From NCBI GenBank assembly GCA_002440065.1, contig DJRK01000090.1, forward strand, positions 1-6,478: 6,478 nucleotides of DNA, given 5' to 3'. Below are positions 1 through 5,196 of the stretch, one piece after another. The DNA is from Atopobium sp. UBA6362 (GTDB lineage Bacteria > Actinomycetota > Coriobacteriia > Coriobacteriales > Atopobiaceae). Within the stretch, counting starts at the first letter, position 1; each line of letters opens with the position of its first letter. Both the position numbers and the translations under genes were made by a program. A model generated the notes under the pieces. That model saw only the letters and a program-made list of their open reading frames with translations. It was not told the origin of the DNA and did not search any database.

Positions 1-28
1 AAAAACGAACCTGTCCCCAAAATTAGTC
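1..28. repeat. Possible fragment of a dispersed extragenic repeat
   Basis: The left edge contains AACGAACCTGTCCCC, whose reverse complement reads GGGGACAGGTTCGTT. Wording of this type (GGGACAGGTTCG next to T-rich runs) occurs, from memory, in dispersed REP-like extragenic repeats of several bacteria. Only one copy is in this window and it is cut by the edge, so neither its extent nor its repetitive nature can be shown here. Confidence 0.2.
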
Positions 29-49
29 AAAAAAGCCGCTCCCCGCGGC
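29..49 (-). terminator. Intrinsic terminator of the minus-strand 6S-like RNA
   Basis: On the minus strand GCCGC (from 49-45) and GCGGC (39-35) form a 5-bp G+C-only stem around the loop GGGGA, followed at once by six T residues (34-29). This is the standard intrinsic terminator form. The left stem arm and the loop are the same bases that form the 3' strand of the RNA's closing stem (40-50), so the two pairings cannot coexist. Confidence 0.7.
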
Positions 50-196
50 GAATAATGAACCCACCTTCAAAAGGTGGGTGCCCGCATCGCGCGTTCCGGC
101 TTTCCCAACAACGGGGAATACCCGTACTGAACACGAGATTTAAGGCTCCCAAGAAACGCTTGTCGGTTCACCCAGTTTGCGCCGCGGGGAAGCGAC
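29..196 (-). ncRNA. ssrS: Probable 6S RNA (SsrS), global RNA polymerase regulator
   Basis: Reading the minus strand, a structured RNA of about 160 nt is visible. Its two ends pair perfectly over 11 bp: plus-strand bases 40-50 (TCCCCGCGGCG) are the exact reverse complement of 180-190. The 3' half has a 9-bp hairpin with a 3-nt loop (59-67 with 71-79), giving GCACCCACCUU...AAGGUGGGUUC. This arrangement (long rod, closing end stem, central bubble with a 3'-side hairpin) and the GGGCACCCACC/GGUGGGUUC wording match what I recall of 6S RNAs. A UGAACC/GGUUCA pairing across the bubble is also possible. A TATATT -10 box sits 7 nt upstream of the inferred 5' end, and a hairpin plus T6 ends the RNA. Family knowledge: 6S RNA mimics an open promoter and binds the housekeeping sigma holoenzyme. 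The assignment is by eye; another structured RNA is possible. Confidence 0.68.
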
Positions 197-202
197 AAAT
201 TC

Positions 203-231
203 AATATACGCGGAGCCGCCGCAAGGAAAAG
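203..231 (-). promoter_or_regulatory. Probable promoter of the 6S-like RNA
   Basis: The minus strand reads TATATT at 208-203, a five-of-six match to a sigma-70/SigA -10 box. A start about 7 nt further on (near 196) falls just ahead of the RNA's closing stem at 190. The -35 region is poor: TTTTCC (230-225) at 16-bp spacing matches only half of TTGACA. The call rests mainly on the -10 box and its fit with the RNA 5' end. Confidence 0.5.
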
Positions 232-233
232 TC

Positions 234-318
234 TTGACTTTGAGGCGCGTTCCGCGTGCGGGCGTAATGTGTCCGCGACTGCCTGTGCCGGGTCTTCTTT
301 GCCCGTTTCTAGTAAACT
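234..318 (+). promoter_or_regulatory. Leader/promoter region of the wecA-like gene
   Basis: The plus-strand gene needs a promoter between the divergent RNA promoter (near 203) and its start at 363. TTGACT (234-239) is a good -35 match, but no -10 box stands at the normal 16-18 bp; TAATGT (265-270) is 25 bp away. An overlapping TTGAGG (240-245) would give a 19-bp spacing to TAATGT. Nearer the gene, TAAACT (313-318) is a plausible -10 without a good -35. I cannot choose between them. Confidence 0.3.
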
Positions 319-349
319 CGGTTCATCTGTTTGTAATCTCGAAGCAAAG

Positions 350-359
350 AGGGGAGAGG
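350..359 (+). promoter_or_regulatory. Shine-Dalgarno site fixing the GTG start at 363
   Basis: AGGGGAGAGG lies directly ahead of GTG 363, with about 6 nt between the GGGGAG core and the start codon. The open frame extends back to 177, but that longer version would overlap the 6S-like RNA and its promoter and adds residues with no family resemblance. This site therefore decides the start. Confidence 0.75.
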
Positions 360-362
360 ATA

Positions 363-1568
363 GTGCGCGGAATCGTGCCGGAATGGGTCCCCTACGCGTC
401 CCTCTTTGCCATATCCCTCGTCGTTGCGCTGCTCGTGACCCCGATCGCGCGCAAGATCGCGATTCGCTTGGGCGCCATAGATAGGCCCACAGGCCGACGG
501 GTGAACAAAAAACCCGTTCCGCGCATGGGCGGCATCGCGATTTTCGCCGGCATCGCCGCGGCCTTTGCCCTTCAGTACGTGGGCACGATGCATTGGGGCT
601 GGCCCGTGGTCCTCGTGCCGTCTCCCCGCATGCGCATCAATTACTGGATGCTCGTCTTGGCGTTCGTCGTGATATTCGCGACGGGGCTCATAGACGACAA
701 GGTATCGCTCAAGCCCAAGCAGAAGCTCGCGGGGCAGATCATCGCCGCGGTGATCGCCGTCGCCGGCGGCCTCGTGATCGGCGACATCGCGGACCCGTTC
801 ACGCCGAACGGCTTCATCTCGCTCGGTTGGCTCGCCTACCCGGTCACGGTGGTCTACCTCGTCGCCTATGTGAACATCATCAACCTCATCGACGGCCTCG
901 ACGGCCTCGCGGCGGGCATCTCGGCGATTGCGAGCTTCACGATGTTCGTGCTCTCGGTCATGGCGGGGCGCCTCGACTCTGCGGCGCTTTCCATCGCCGT
1001 GACGGGCTCCTCGCTGGGGTTCCTCCGCTACAACTTCCACCCCGCGTCCATCTTCATGGGCGACTCGGGGTCCCTTACGCTCGGCTTCGCGCTCGGCTGC
1101 GCTTCGCTCCTCTCTGTCACGCGCTTCGCGGGCCTCACCACCATGATCGTCCCGCTCGTGATCGCCGCCGTGCCCATCCTCGACACGCTCTCCGCGATCG
1201 TCCGCCGTACGCGCGCGCACGTGAGCGTGGGGCAGGCCGACCGCGGCCACATCCATCACCGCCTCATGGACGAGGGCTTCGACCAGCGCCAGGCCGTTCT
1301 CGTCATGTATGCGTGGACGCTGCTTCTGTGCCTCGGATCCGTCGTGATGACGCAGGTGGGGACCGTGCCGCGCATCGTCATCTTCTGCGCGCTCATGGTC
1401 GTCTCGATGCTTTTTGCGCGACACCTGCACCTCTTTGAGCCGGTGCTGCTGCACCACTACAACCCGCGTACCGGCGAGGACGAGCTCATCACCCCCGCCG
1501 ACGACGCTTTTGAGGAAGAGGCCGAGAAGGTCGAGGAGAAGCACCGTTGGAGGCATCGCAGCCGATGA
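363..1568 (+). CDS. wecA: Polyprenyl-phosphate N-acetylglucosaminyl-1-phosphate transferase (WecA/TagO family)
   Basis: This integral membrane enzyme transfers a sugar 1-phosphate (GlcNAc-1-P in the family) from the UDP-sugar to undecaprenyl/decaprenyl phosphate, the first committed lipid-linked step for teichoic-acid-like or other surface polymers. The 401-residue protein from GTG 363 has a run of hydrophobic segments from about 11-26 to 337-351. Family motifs appear in order: KPVPRMGG (50-57), the LIDD aspartate pair (D111-D112), NIINLIDGLDGLA (171-183), MGDSGS (232-237) and the His motif HIHHRL (296-301). All expected catalytic and Mg2+-binding residues are present. The last 40 or so residues form a charged cytoplasmic tail (EEEAEKVEEKHRWRHR) that varies in the family. 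The stop overlaps the next start as ATGA. MraY is less likely because of the HIHHRL motif. Whether the symbol should be wecA or tagO depends on the polymer made, which cannot be seen here. Confidence 0.93.
   Translation: MRGIVPEWVPYASLFAISLVVALLVTPIARKIAIRLGAIDRPTGRRVNKKPVPRMGGIAIFAGIAAAFALQYVGTMHWGWPVVLVPSPRMRINYWMLVLAFVVIFATGLIDDKVSLKPKQKLAGQIIAAVIAVAGGLVIGDIADPFTPNGFISLGWLAYPVTVVYLVAYVNIINLIDGLDGLAAGISAIASFTMFVLSVMAGRLDSAALSIAVTGSSLGFLRYNFHPASIFMGDSGSLTLGFALGCASLLSVTRFAGLTTMIVPLVIAAVPILDTLSAIVRRTRAHVSVGQADRGHIHHRLMDEGFDQRQAVLVMYAWTLLLCLGSVVMTQVGTVPRIVIFCALMVVSMLFARHLHLFEPVLLHHYNPRTGEDELITPADDAFEEEAEKVEEKHRWRHRSR
1549..1553 (+). promoter_or_regulatory. Shine-Dalgarno site for the radical SAM gene
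   Basis: GGAGG lies inside the end of the upstream gene, 11 nt before ATG 1565, and supports that start. An in-frame TTG at 1547 has its own GAGGAG (1533-1538) upstream and would add six residues (LEASQP as encoded). The ATG with the four-base ATGA overlap is the more likely start, though the spacing is a little long. Confidence 0.55.
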
Positions 1569-2518
1569 AGGACGCGGCATCGTTTCTTGACGAATCGGCC
1601 TACGCGTCGTGCGAGTTGTGCCCGCGGCGCTGCGGCGTGGATCGCGCGTCGGGGCAGCTCGGCTTCTGCCGGATGGGCGCGGCTCCGCTTTGCGCTCGCT
1701 CGGCGCTTCACTTTTGGGAGGAGCCGCCGATTTCCGGCGAGTCCGGCTCGGGCGCGATTTTCTTCTCGGGTTGTACGCTCAAGTGCGTCTTTTGCCAGAA
1801 CCACGAGATCTCTACGGGCGGCTTTGGCCTGGAAGTAGGCACCGAGCGCATCGCGCAGATGATGCTCGAGCTTCGCGACCAAGGCGCGCACAACATCAAC
1901 CTGGTGACGGCGGGCCACTTTGCCCCGACCGTGCGGGCCGCGGTCCTTCTTGCCAAGAAAAACGGGCTTGACCTGCCCGTCGTTTACAACACGGGCGGTT
2001 ACGAGCGGCCTGAGGCGATACGTGCGCTCGCCGATGTCGTGGACGTGTGGCTGCCGGACTTCAAGTACGCCGACGGCGCGTTGGCGGGCAAGCTCTCCGC
2101 CGCGCCCGACTATCCTGAGGTTGCTGCTGCCGTCCTTGCGGAAATGGTTGCCTCTGTGGAGGAGAAAGGCGGGAGGCTCGTCGATGGGGACGGGCTCATG
2201 AAGCGCGGCGTCATCGTGCGCCACCTTGTGCTGCCCGGCCACGTGGACGACTCGTGCGCCGTCCTGAGCCGCGTGTGGGAGATCGCCGGCAACGCCGTCG
2301 ACGTCTCGATCATGAACCAATACACGCCGAACGAGGAGTGCCGCCGCGCCGGGGGCGACCTGGCGCGCGCCGTGAGCGAGGAAGAGTACGAGATCGCGCT
2401 CTGTCACGCGGACGACCTGGGCTTCGAGCACATTTGGTGGCAGGAGGGCGGCACCGTGTCCGAGAGCTTCGTCCCGGCGTTCGACGCCACGGGGGTGCTT
2501 GCGCCTGCGGGTAAGTAG
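1565..2518 (+). CDS. PflX-like radical SAM protein (pyruvate-formate-lyase-activating-enzyme-like, COG1313 type)
   Basis: Radical SAM iron-sulfur protein of 317 residues. The SAM-binding cluster motif is the Cx3Cx2C within SGCTLKCVFCQNHE (C70, C74, C77). Ahead of it is an N-terminal cysteine set, CELCPRRC (C16, C19, C23) plus C35 in GQLGFCRMG, which could hold a further metal or Fe-S site. Other family-like stretches are VVYNTGGYE (139-147), VWLPDFKYAD (161-170), RHLVLPGHVDDS (219-230) and MNQYTP (250-255). This pattern is that of PflX, related to glycyl-radical-enzyme activases but of unproven substrate. No glycyl radical enzyme gene lies in the window, so the name should not be read as proof that it activates pyruvate formate-lyase. 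It overlaps the transferase gene by ATGA, suggesting one transcript and coupled translation. Family assignment is firm; the reaction is unknown. Confidence 0.88.
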   Translation: MKDAASFLDESAYASCELCPRRCGVDRASGQLGFCRMGAAPLCARSALHFWEEPPISGESGSGAIFFSGCTLKCVFCQNHEISTGGFGLEVGTERIAQMMLELRDQGAHNINLVTAGHFAPTVRAAVLLAKKNGLDLPVVYNTGGYERPEAIRALADVVDVWLPDFKYADGALAGKLSAAPDYPEVAAAVLAEMVASVEEKGGRLVDGDGLMKRGVIVRHLVLPGHVDDSCAVLSRVWEIAGNAVDVSIMNQYTPNEECRRAGGDLARAVSEEEYEIALCHADDLGFEHIWWQEGGTVSESFVPAFDATGVLAPAGK

Positions 2519-2533
2519 CCCGCGAGCGCGGGT

Positions 2534-2571
2534 ACCGCGGCCGGCTGCGGCTTGGCGGTGCTCGCGGTTTT
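2534..2571 (+). terminator. Possible intrinsic terminator after the radical SAM gene
   Basis: ACCGCG (2534-2539) pairs with CGCGGT (2563-2568), enclosing a smaller GCCG-GCTG-CGGC hairpin (2540-2551), and is followed by TTTT. A further inverted repeat CCCGCG-AG-CGCGGG begins right after the stop codon (2519-2532). The T run is short and the outer stem is only 6 bp, so termination may be weak. Confidence 0.4.
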
Positions 2572-2593
2572 GTGGAGCGGGCGCCGTGCGATT

Positions 2594-2698
2594 GTGAAGC
2601 CTTCACGATGAAAGTGAAGGCTGCAATTTGGCGGTTTTTGCCGATTCGCGGCATTGTGAAGGCTTCACTTCCTGGCGTTTTGAATGTGAAGACTTCAC
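2594..2698. repeat. Cluster of four GTGAAG-N-CTTCAC palindromes (operator-like)
   Basis: Three perfect 13-bp palindromes with a one-base centre stand at 2594-2606 (centre C), 2656-2668 (centre G) and 2686-2698 (centre A). A fourth, degraded copy, GTGAAGGCTGCAA, is at 2614-2626. Start-to-start distances are 20, 42 and 30 bp, close to 2, 4 and 3 helical turns, so the sites lie roughly on one face of the DNA. Spacers share GGCG(G)TTTT wording. Copies one and two also form a longer 9-bp inverted repeat (2598-2606 with 2614-2622, 7-nt loop). Binding sites for a dimeric regulator or a dispersed extragenic repeat are both possible. I recognise no known regulator motif. Confidence 0.75.
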
Positions 2699-2841
2699 TT
2701 TCGCGGTGGGCACTACTGTCGGGGCACCGCTGTCGGGTGGCGTGCGGTGGCGGGTATCAGGGACGTGCACCATAGCGGGACATTGCGGGCGATGCGCTCG
2801 CAGCGACGTCTTCGCAAAGAAGGGCTCCCCTCGATAAAGGG

Positions 2842-2847
2842 TATAGT
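2842..2847 (+). promoter_or_regulatory. Possible -10 box for the coiled-coil protein gene
   Basis: TATAGT matches the -10 consensus at five of six bases and lies about 50 bp before the start codon at 2898. No good -35 is seen 16-18 bp upstream, so it would be a weak or activator-dependent promoter. The leader would contain the GCGCCG-TC-CGGCGC inverted repeat (2866-2879). Confidence 0.35.
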
Positions 2848-2897
2848 CAAAGGGTCGATTTCTCTGCGCCGTCCGGCGCTTGACTTTTGGAGGGCGT

Positions 2898-3212
2898 ATG
2901 TCACAAGGCGACTCGCTTACCCCCGAGGAACGCGCCGAGCTCGAGCAGCTCCGTGCCGAGAAGGCCGCGCGTGCCGAGGCCGCCAAACAGGCTGCCGAGC
3001 GCGCCGAGCTTGAGCGGCTCCGTGCCGAGAAGGACCAGGCGGCCCGCGTCGCCGCCCAGGATGCCGCCGATGCCGAGCGCCGCGAGCGCGGCCGCAAGCT
3101 CATGGAGCCCGACGACGATGACCTCAAGATGCCCCTCGGCCAAAAGATCGTCATCCTGTGCGTCGTGGGCATCGCGATCGTTTGGCTTCTCGCGACGGTG
3201 CTCGTGCACTAG
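2898..3212 (+). CDS. Small coiled-coil protein with C-terminal membrane anchor, function unknown
   Basis: I do not recognise this 104-residue protein as a named family. Residues about 8-68 are almost wholly A, E, R, K, L and Q and should form a long charged helix, probably a coiled coil. A segment ERAELxxLRAEK occurs twice (11-22 and 34-45), 23 residues or 69 bp apart, with near-identical DNA, which points to an internal duplication. An acidic stretch PDDDD (71-75) follows, then one hydrophobic segment (about 84-103, IVILCVVGIAIVWLLATVLV) ending one residue before the terminus. There is no signal peptide. The layout implies a tail-anchored protein with its helix in the cytoplasm. Start ATG 2898 has GGAGGG (2889-2894); an in-frame TTG at 2880 would put that site inside the gene. 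Low-complexity helix composition makes homology searches unreliable. Confidence 0.75.
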   Translation: MSQGDSLTPEERAELEQLRAEKAARAEAAKQAAERAELERLRAEKDQAARVAAQDAADAERRERGRKLMEPDDDDLKMPLGQKIVILCVVGIAIVWLLATVLVH

Positions 3213-3308
3213 AGCCAGAGGGATGCAGCGGGCCAGTTTCCGTTGATTTTGACTTTCAGCACCTCTTAGCTGCGCTTTTCTTTGTAAACAAACCCATTGG
3301 AGGAGACC

Positions 3309-4778
3309 ATGTCCCTCACCGACCGCACGAAACCGACCGATGTCTGCTTGAACACCGACCTCTACGAGCTCACGATGGCCCAGGGGTTCTGGGAGTCCGG
3401 GCTCGCCGACTCGGAGGCGTGCTTCAACGCGTTTTTCCGCGAGAATCCCTTTGGCGGCGGCTACGCCATCGCCTGCGGCACGGGTCAGATCGCCGACCTC
3501 GTGGAGAACTTCGTCTTTGAGGACGAGGACATCGAGTACCTCGCGGGCCTGACCGCGCCCGGCGGCGGCCCCATGTTCAAGAAGGATTTCCTCGAATACC
3601 TGCGTAACCATCACCTCGACCTCACGATCGAGGCCGTTCCCGAGGGCGAGGTCGTCTTCCCGCGCGAGCCCATGGTGCGCGTGGTCGGCCCGATCATCGA
3701 TTGCCAGCTCATCGAGACCGCGCTGCTCAACCTCGTGAACTTCCAGACGCTCGTCGCGACCAAGTGCGCACGCGTGGTGAAGGCCGCCGAGGGTCACCCG
3801 GTCTCCGATTTTGGCCTGCGCCGCGCCCAAGGTCCGGACGGCGGGCTCGCCGTTGCCCGCGCGAGCTACATCGCCGGCGCCTCCTCGACCTCGAACGTGC
3901 TCGCCGGCAAGATCTACGGCATACCCGTCTTTGGCACGCACGCCCACTCCTGGGTCATGGCGTTCCCGACCGAGCTCGAGTCGTTCCGCGCCTTCGCCAA
4001 GTCGAGCCCCAAGAACTGCTGCCTTCTGCTCGATACCTATGACGTGCGCAAAGGCATCCAGAATGCGATCACCGTCGCCAAGGAGATGGAGGCGGCGGGC
4101 GAGAGGCTCTCGGCGATCCGCATCGATTCCGGCGACCTGGCGAAGCTCTCCAAGGAGGCGCGCACGGCCTTTGACGAGGCGGGCCTGCCGTATGTGAAGG
4201 TCTCGGTCTCGAACGACCTCGACGAATACACGATCCAGTCCCTCTTTGCGCAGGGCGCGCCCATCGACTCCTTTGGTGTGGGGACCAAGCTCGCCACGTG
4301 CGACCCCCAGCCCTCGCTCGGCGGCGTGTACAAGTTGTCCGCTATTCGGTCAAATCCCGAGGAGGCGTGGCGCCCGGTCATCAAGCTCTCTGAGCAGGCG
4401 TATAAGCGCACGATTCCCGGCTTGCAGCAGGTGCTGCGCTTCTACGACGAGGTCGGGTGCCCCACGGGCGACATGATCTGCATCGACGGCGAGGCCCTGC
4501 GCGACCTCTCGACCATGAGCGACATCCTCGATCCGTACCAGACGTATGAGATCTCGGGCACGCCGCGCGAGCTGCTCGTGAACGTCGTCGAGCACGGCCG
4601 TGGCGTGGGCGAGCCGAGCATCGAGCGTTCGCGCGAGCGTTGCAAGAACTCGCTCATGCACCTCGACCCCTCGATCACGCGTTTTTTGAACCCGCAGTCC
4701 TACCCCGTGGGCCTCGAGCGCGGCCTCGCGAAGCTTCGTCACGATCTGAGCCAAGAAGAGCGGCCCGGCATCGTGTAG
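3309..4778 (+). CDS. pncB: Nicotinate phosphoribosyltransferase
   Basis: Cytosolic NAD-salvage enzyme that condenses nicotinate with PRPP, with ATP hydrolysis, to give nicotinate mononucleotide (Preiss-Handler route). The 489-residue length fits the family. Motifs visible in order: NTDLYELTMAQGFW (15-28), FFRENPFGGGYAIACG (42-57), DFGLRRAQGPDGGL (167-180), ASSTSNVLAGKIYGIPVFGT (191-210), the THAHSW segment (210-215, holding the histidine region that is autophosphorylated in the family), LLDTYD (240-245), the phosphate-binding RIDSGDL (271-277), VSNDLDE (300-306) and SFGVGTKL (321-328). All core residues appear intact. ATG 3309 follows GGAGGAG (3299-3305); an in-frame TTG at 3297 is part of that ribosome site and is unlikely to be used. 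Only 96 bp separate it from the coiled-coil gene. TTGATT/TTGACT (3243-3254) could serve as -35, but no matching -10 is clear. A strong terminator follows. Confidence 0.95.
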   Translation: MSLTDRTKPTDVCLNTDLYELTMAQGFWESGLADSEACFNAFFRENPFGGGYAIACGTGQIADLVENFVFEDEDIEYLAGLTAPGGGPMFKKDFLEYLRNHHLDLTIEAVPEGEVVFPREPMVRVVGPIIDCQLIETALLNLVNFQTLVATKCARVVKAAEGHPVSDFGLRRAQGPDGGLAVARASYIAGASSTSNVLAGKIYGIPVFGTHAHSWVMAFPTELESFRAFAKSSPKNCCLLLDTYDVRKGIQNAITVAKEMEAAGERLSAIRIDSGDLAKLSKEARTAFDEAGLPYVKVSVSNDLDEYTIQSLFAQGAPIDSFGVGTKLATCDPQPSLGGVYKLSAIRSNPEEAWRPVIKLSEQAYKRTIPGLQQVLRFYDEVGCPTGDMICIDGEALRDLSTMSDILDPYQTYEISGTPRELLVNVVEHGRGVGEPSIERSRERCKNSLMHLDPSITRFLNPQSYPVGLERGLAKLRHDLSQEERPGIV

Positions 4779-4813
4779 CTACGGGCTTTGGGTGGCTGTG
4801 ATCCGAGTGTTTG

Positions 4814-4854
4814 AACGCGCCGGGAGACCGAGGATGGTCTTCCGGCGCGTTTTT
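4814..4854 (+). terminator. Strong intrinsic terminator of pncB
   Basis: Bases 4815-4829 pair with 4836-4850 over 15 positions, with a single G-T wobble (4824 with 4841), around the 6-nt loop GAGGAT. The stem core is ACGCGCCGG/CCGGCGCGT. Five T residues (4850-4854) follow. It lies 36 bp after the pncB stop and would end transcription on the plus strand; the reverse direction lacks a comparable T run. Confidence 0.92.
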
Positions 4855-4869
4855 CTGCCGCGGCAAAGA

Positions 4870-5008
4870 AAACTCTGACTTTTCCGTCATTTGTACAGGA
4901 TTCGCGAGTATGAAGCATGGATCGGGACTGGTTTACCTGGCATTTTGTTGGGTGAAGCAGGCTCTATAGTCAGGTGTTCCTCAGCAAATGTCGGAAATGT
5001 CAGAGTTT
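4870..5008. repeat. 139-bp inverted-repeat element between pncB and argS
   Basis: Arms 4870-4893 and 4985-5008 are reverse complements at 22 of 24 positions. AGGA (4897-4900) and TCCT (4978-4981) extend the match inward after three unpaired bases. Each arm begins AAACTCTGAC; the right arm, read inward, carries GACATTT twice, 9 bp apart. The 84-91 bp interior has no gene and is visibly richer in A+T than the coding DNA around it. No clear target-site duplication is seen at the outer edges. It could be a small non-autonomous mobile element (MITE-like), a pair of opposed regulator sites, or a long RNA hairpin. Nothing in the window contains a second copy. Confidence 0.7.
4965..4970 (+). promoter_or_regulatory. 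Possible -10 box inside the inverted-repeat element
   Basis: TATAGT stands just before the right arm of the element; a start about 7 nt downstream would fall at the arm's inner end (near 4977). The -35 region (TTTTGT at 4943-4948, 16-bp spacing) is weak. If used, it would add a long leader of about 220 nt to argS. Confidence 0.25.
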
Positions 5009-5133
5009 CTTCGTGGAGCGCTCATTTGGGGTACGGAAGGGGCGCGGAATCGGGTAAGTTGCCCCGCTCTAGGTGAATCTCGTCTGTATTGGCCTGCGAT
5101 GCGCCGACGGGTTCGGGCCTGCGAGTGCGAATC

Positions 5134-5142
5134 TGGTAAAGT
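5134..5142 (+). promoter_or_regulatory. Probable extended -10 promoter of argS
   Basis: TGGTAAAGT combines a TGn extension with a TAAAGT -10 box, about 55 bp before the argS start. There is no good -35 (TTCGGG at 5112-5117 is 19 bp upstream), which is usual for extended -10 promoters. No T-box or other known leader motif is seen between it and the gene. Confidence 0.4.
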
Positions 5143-5196
5143 TAATGAGTTTACGCAGGTTGCGCGCCGTTAGGCGTTTGTATGTTTGGAGTCGCG

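Larger units (their letters stand above)
2519..2897. other. 379-bp non-coding gap with palindrome cluster
   Basis: No convincing gene is present; the short open frames here encode compositionally odd peptides and lack a good ribosome site. From left to right it holds a G+C-rich inverted repeat (2519-2532), a possible terminator (2534-2571), four GTGAAG-type palindromes (2594-2698), a small hairpin TGCCG-ATTCG-CGGCA (2639-2653), a G-rich stretch with CTGTCGGG repeated 14 bp apart (2716-2723 and 2730-2737), a TATAGT box (2842-2847) and a GCGCCG-TC-CGGCGC inverted repeat just before the next gene's ribosome site. Confidence 0.7.

Noticed and set aside
177..362. N-terminal extension of the wecA-like gene to 177
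   Set aside because: It would overlap the 6S-like RNA and its promoter, has no family similarity, and the strong ribosome site at 350-359 serves GTG 363.
309..1580. Long minus-strand open frame (423 codons) opposite the wecA-like gene
   Set aside because: It is a shadow of a high-G+C gene: its translation is rich in R, H, D, E, G and A without domain character, while the plus-strand frame has all WecA/TagO motifs.
1457..2431. Minus-strand open frame of 324 codons opposite the radical SAM gene
   Set aside because: Composition-driven antisense frame with no recognisable motif; the plus strand carries the intact radical SAM cysteines.
2529..2571. T-box-like string GGGTACCGCG near a terminator
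   Set aside because: The T-box core TGGNACC is not met exactly, there is no visible Stem I or specifier loop upstream (that DNA codes for the radical SAM protein), and no amino-acid-related gene follows.
2572..2775. 67-codon open frame across the palindrome cluster
   Set aside because: Its apparent repeated peptide comes from the DNA palindromes; the first spacing (20 bp) is not a multiple of three, and there is no ribosome site.
3225..3273. GCAGC/GCTGC inverted pair followed by CTTTTC, as a terminator for the coiled-coil gene
   Set aside because: Only 5 bp of stem with a loop of about 40 nt and a mixed T tract; too weak to call.
4891..5173. Two 61-codon open frames between pncB and argS
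   Set aside because: They run through the inverted-repeat element, lack convincing ribosome sites and show no codon bias like the neighbouring genes.
5009..5196. Search for a T-box or other riboswitch in the argS leader
   Set aside because: No TGGNACCGCG motif and no long conserved leader structure; only a 4-bp CGCC-GTTA-GGCG hairpin near 5166-5177.
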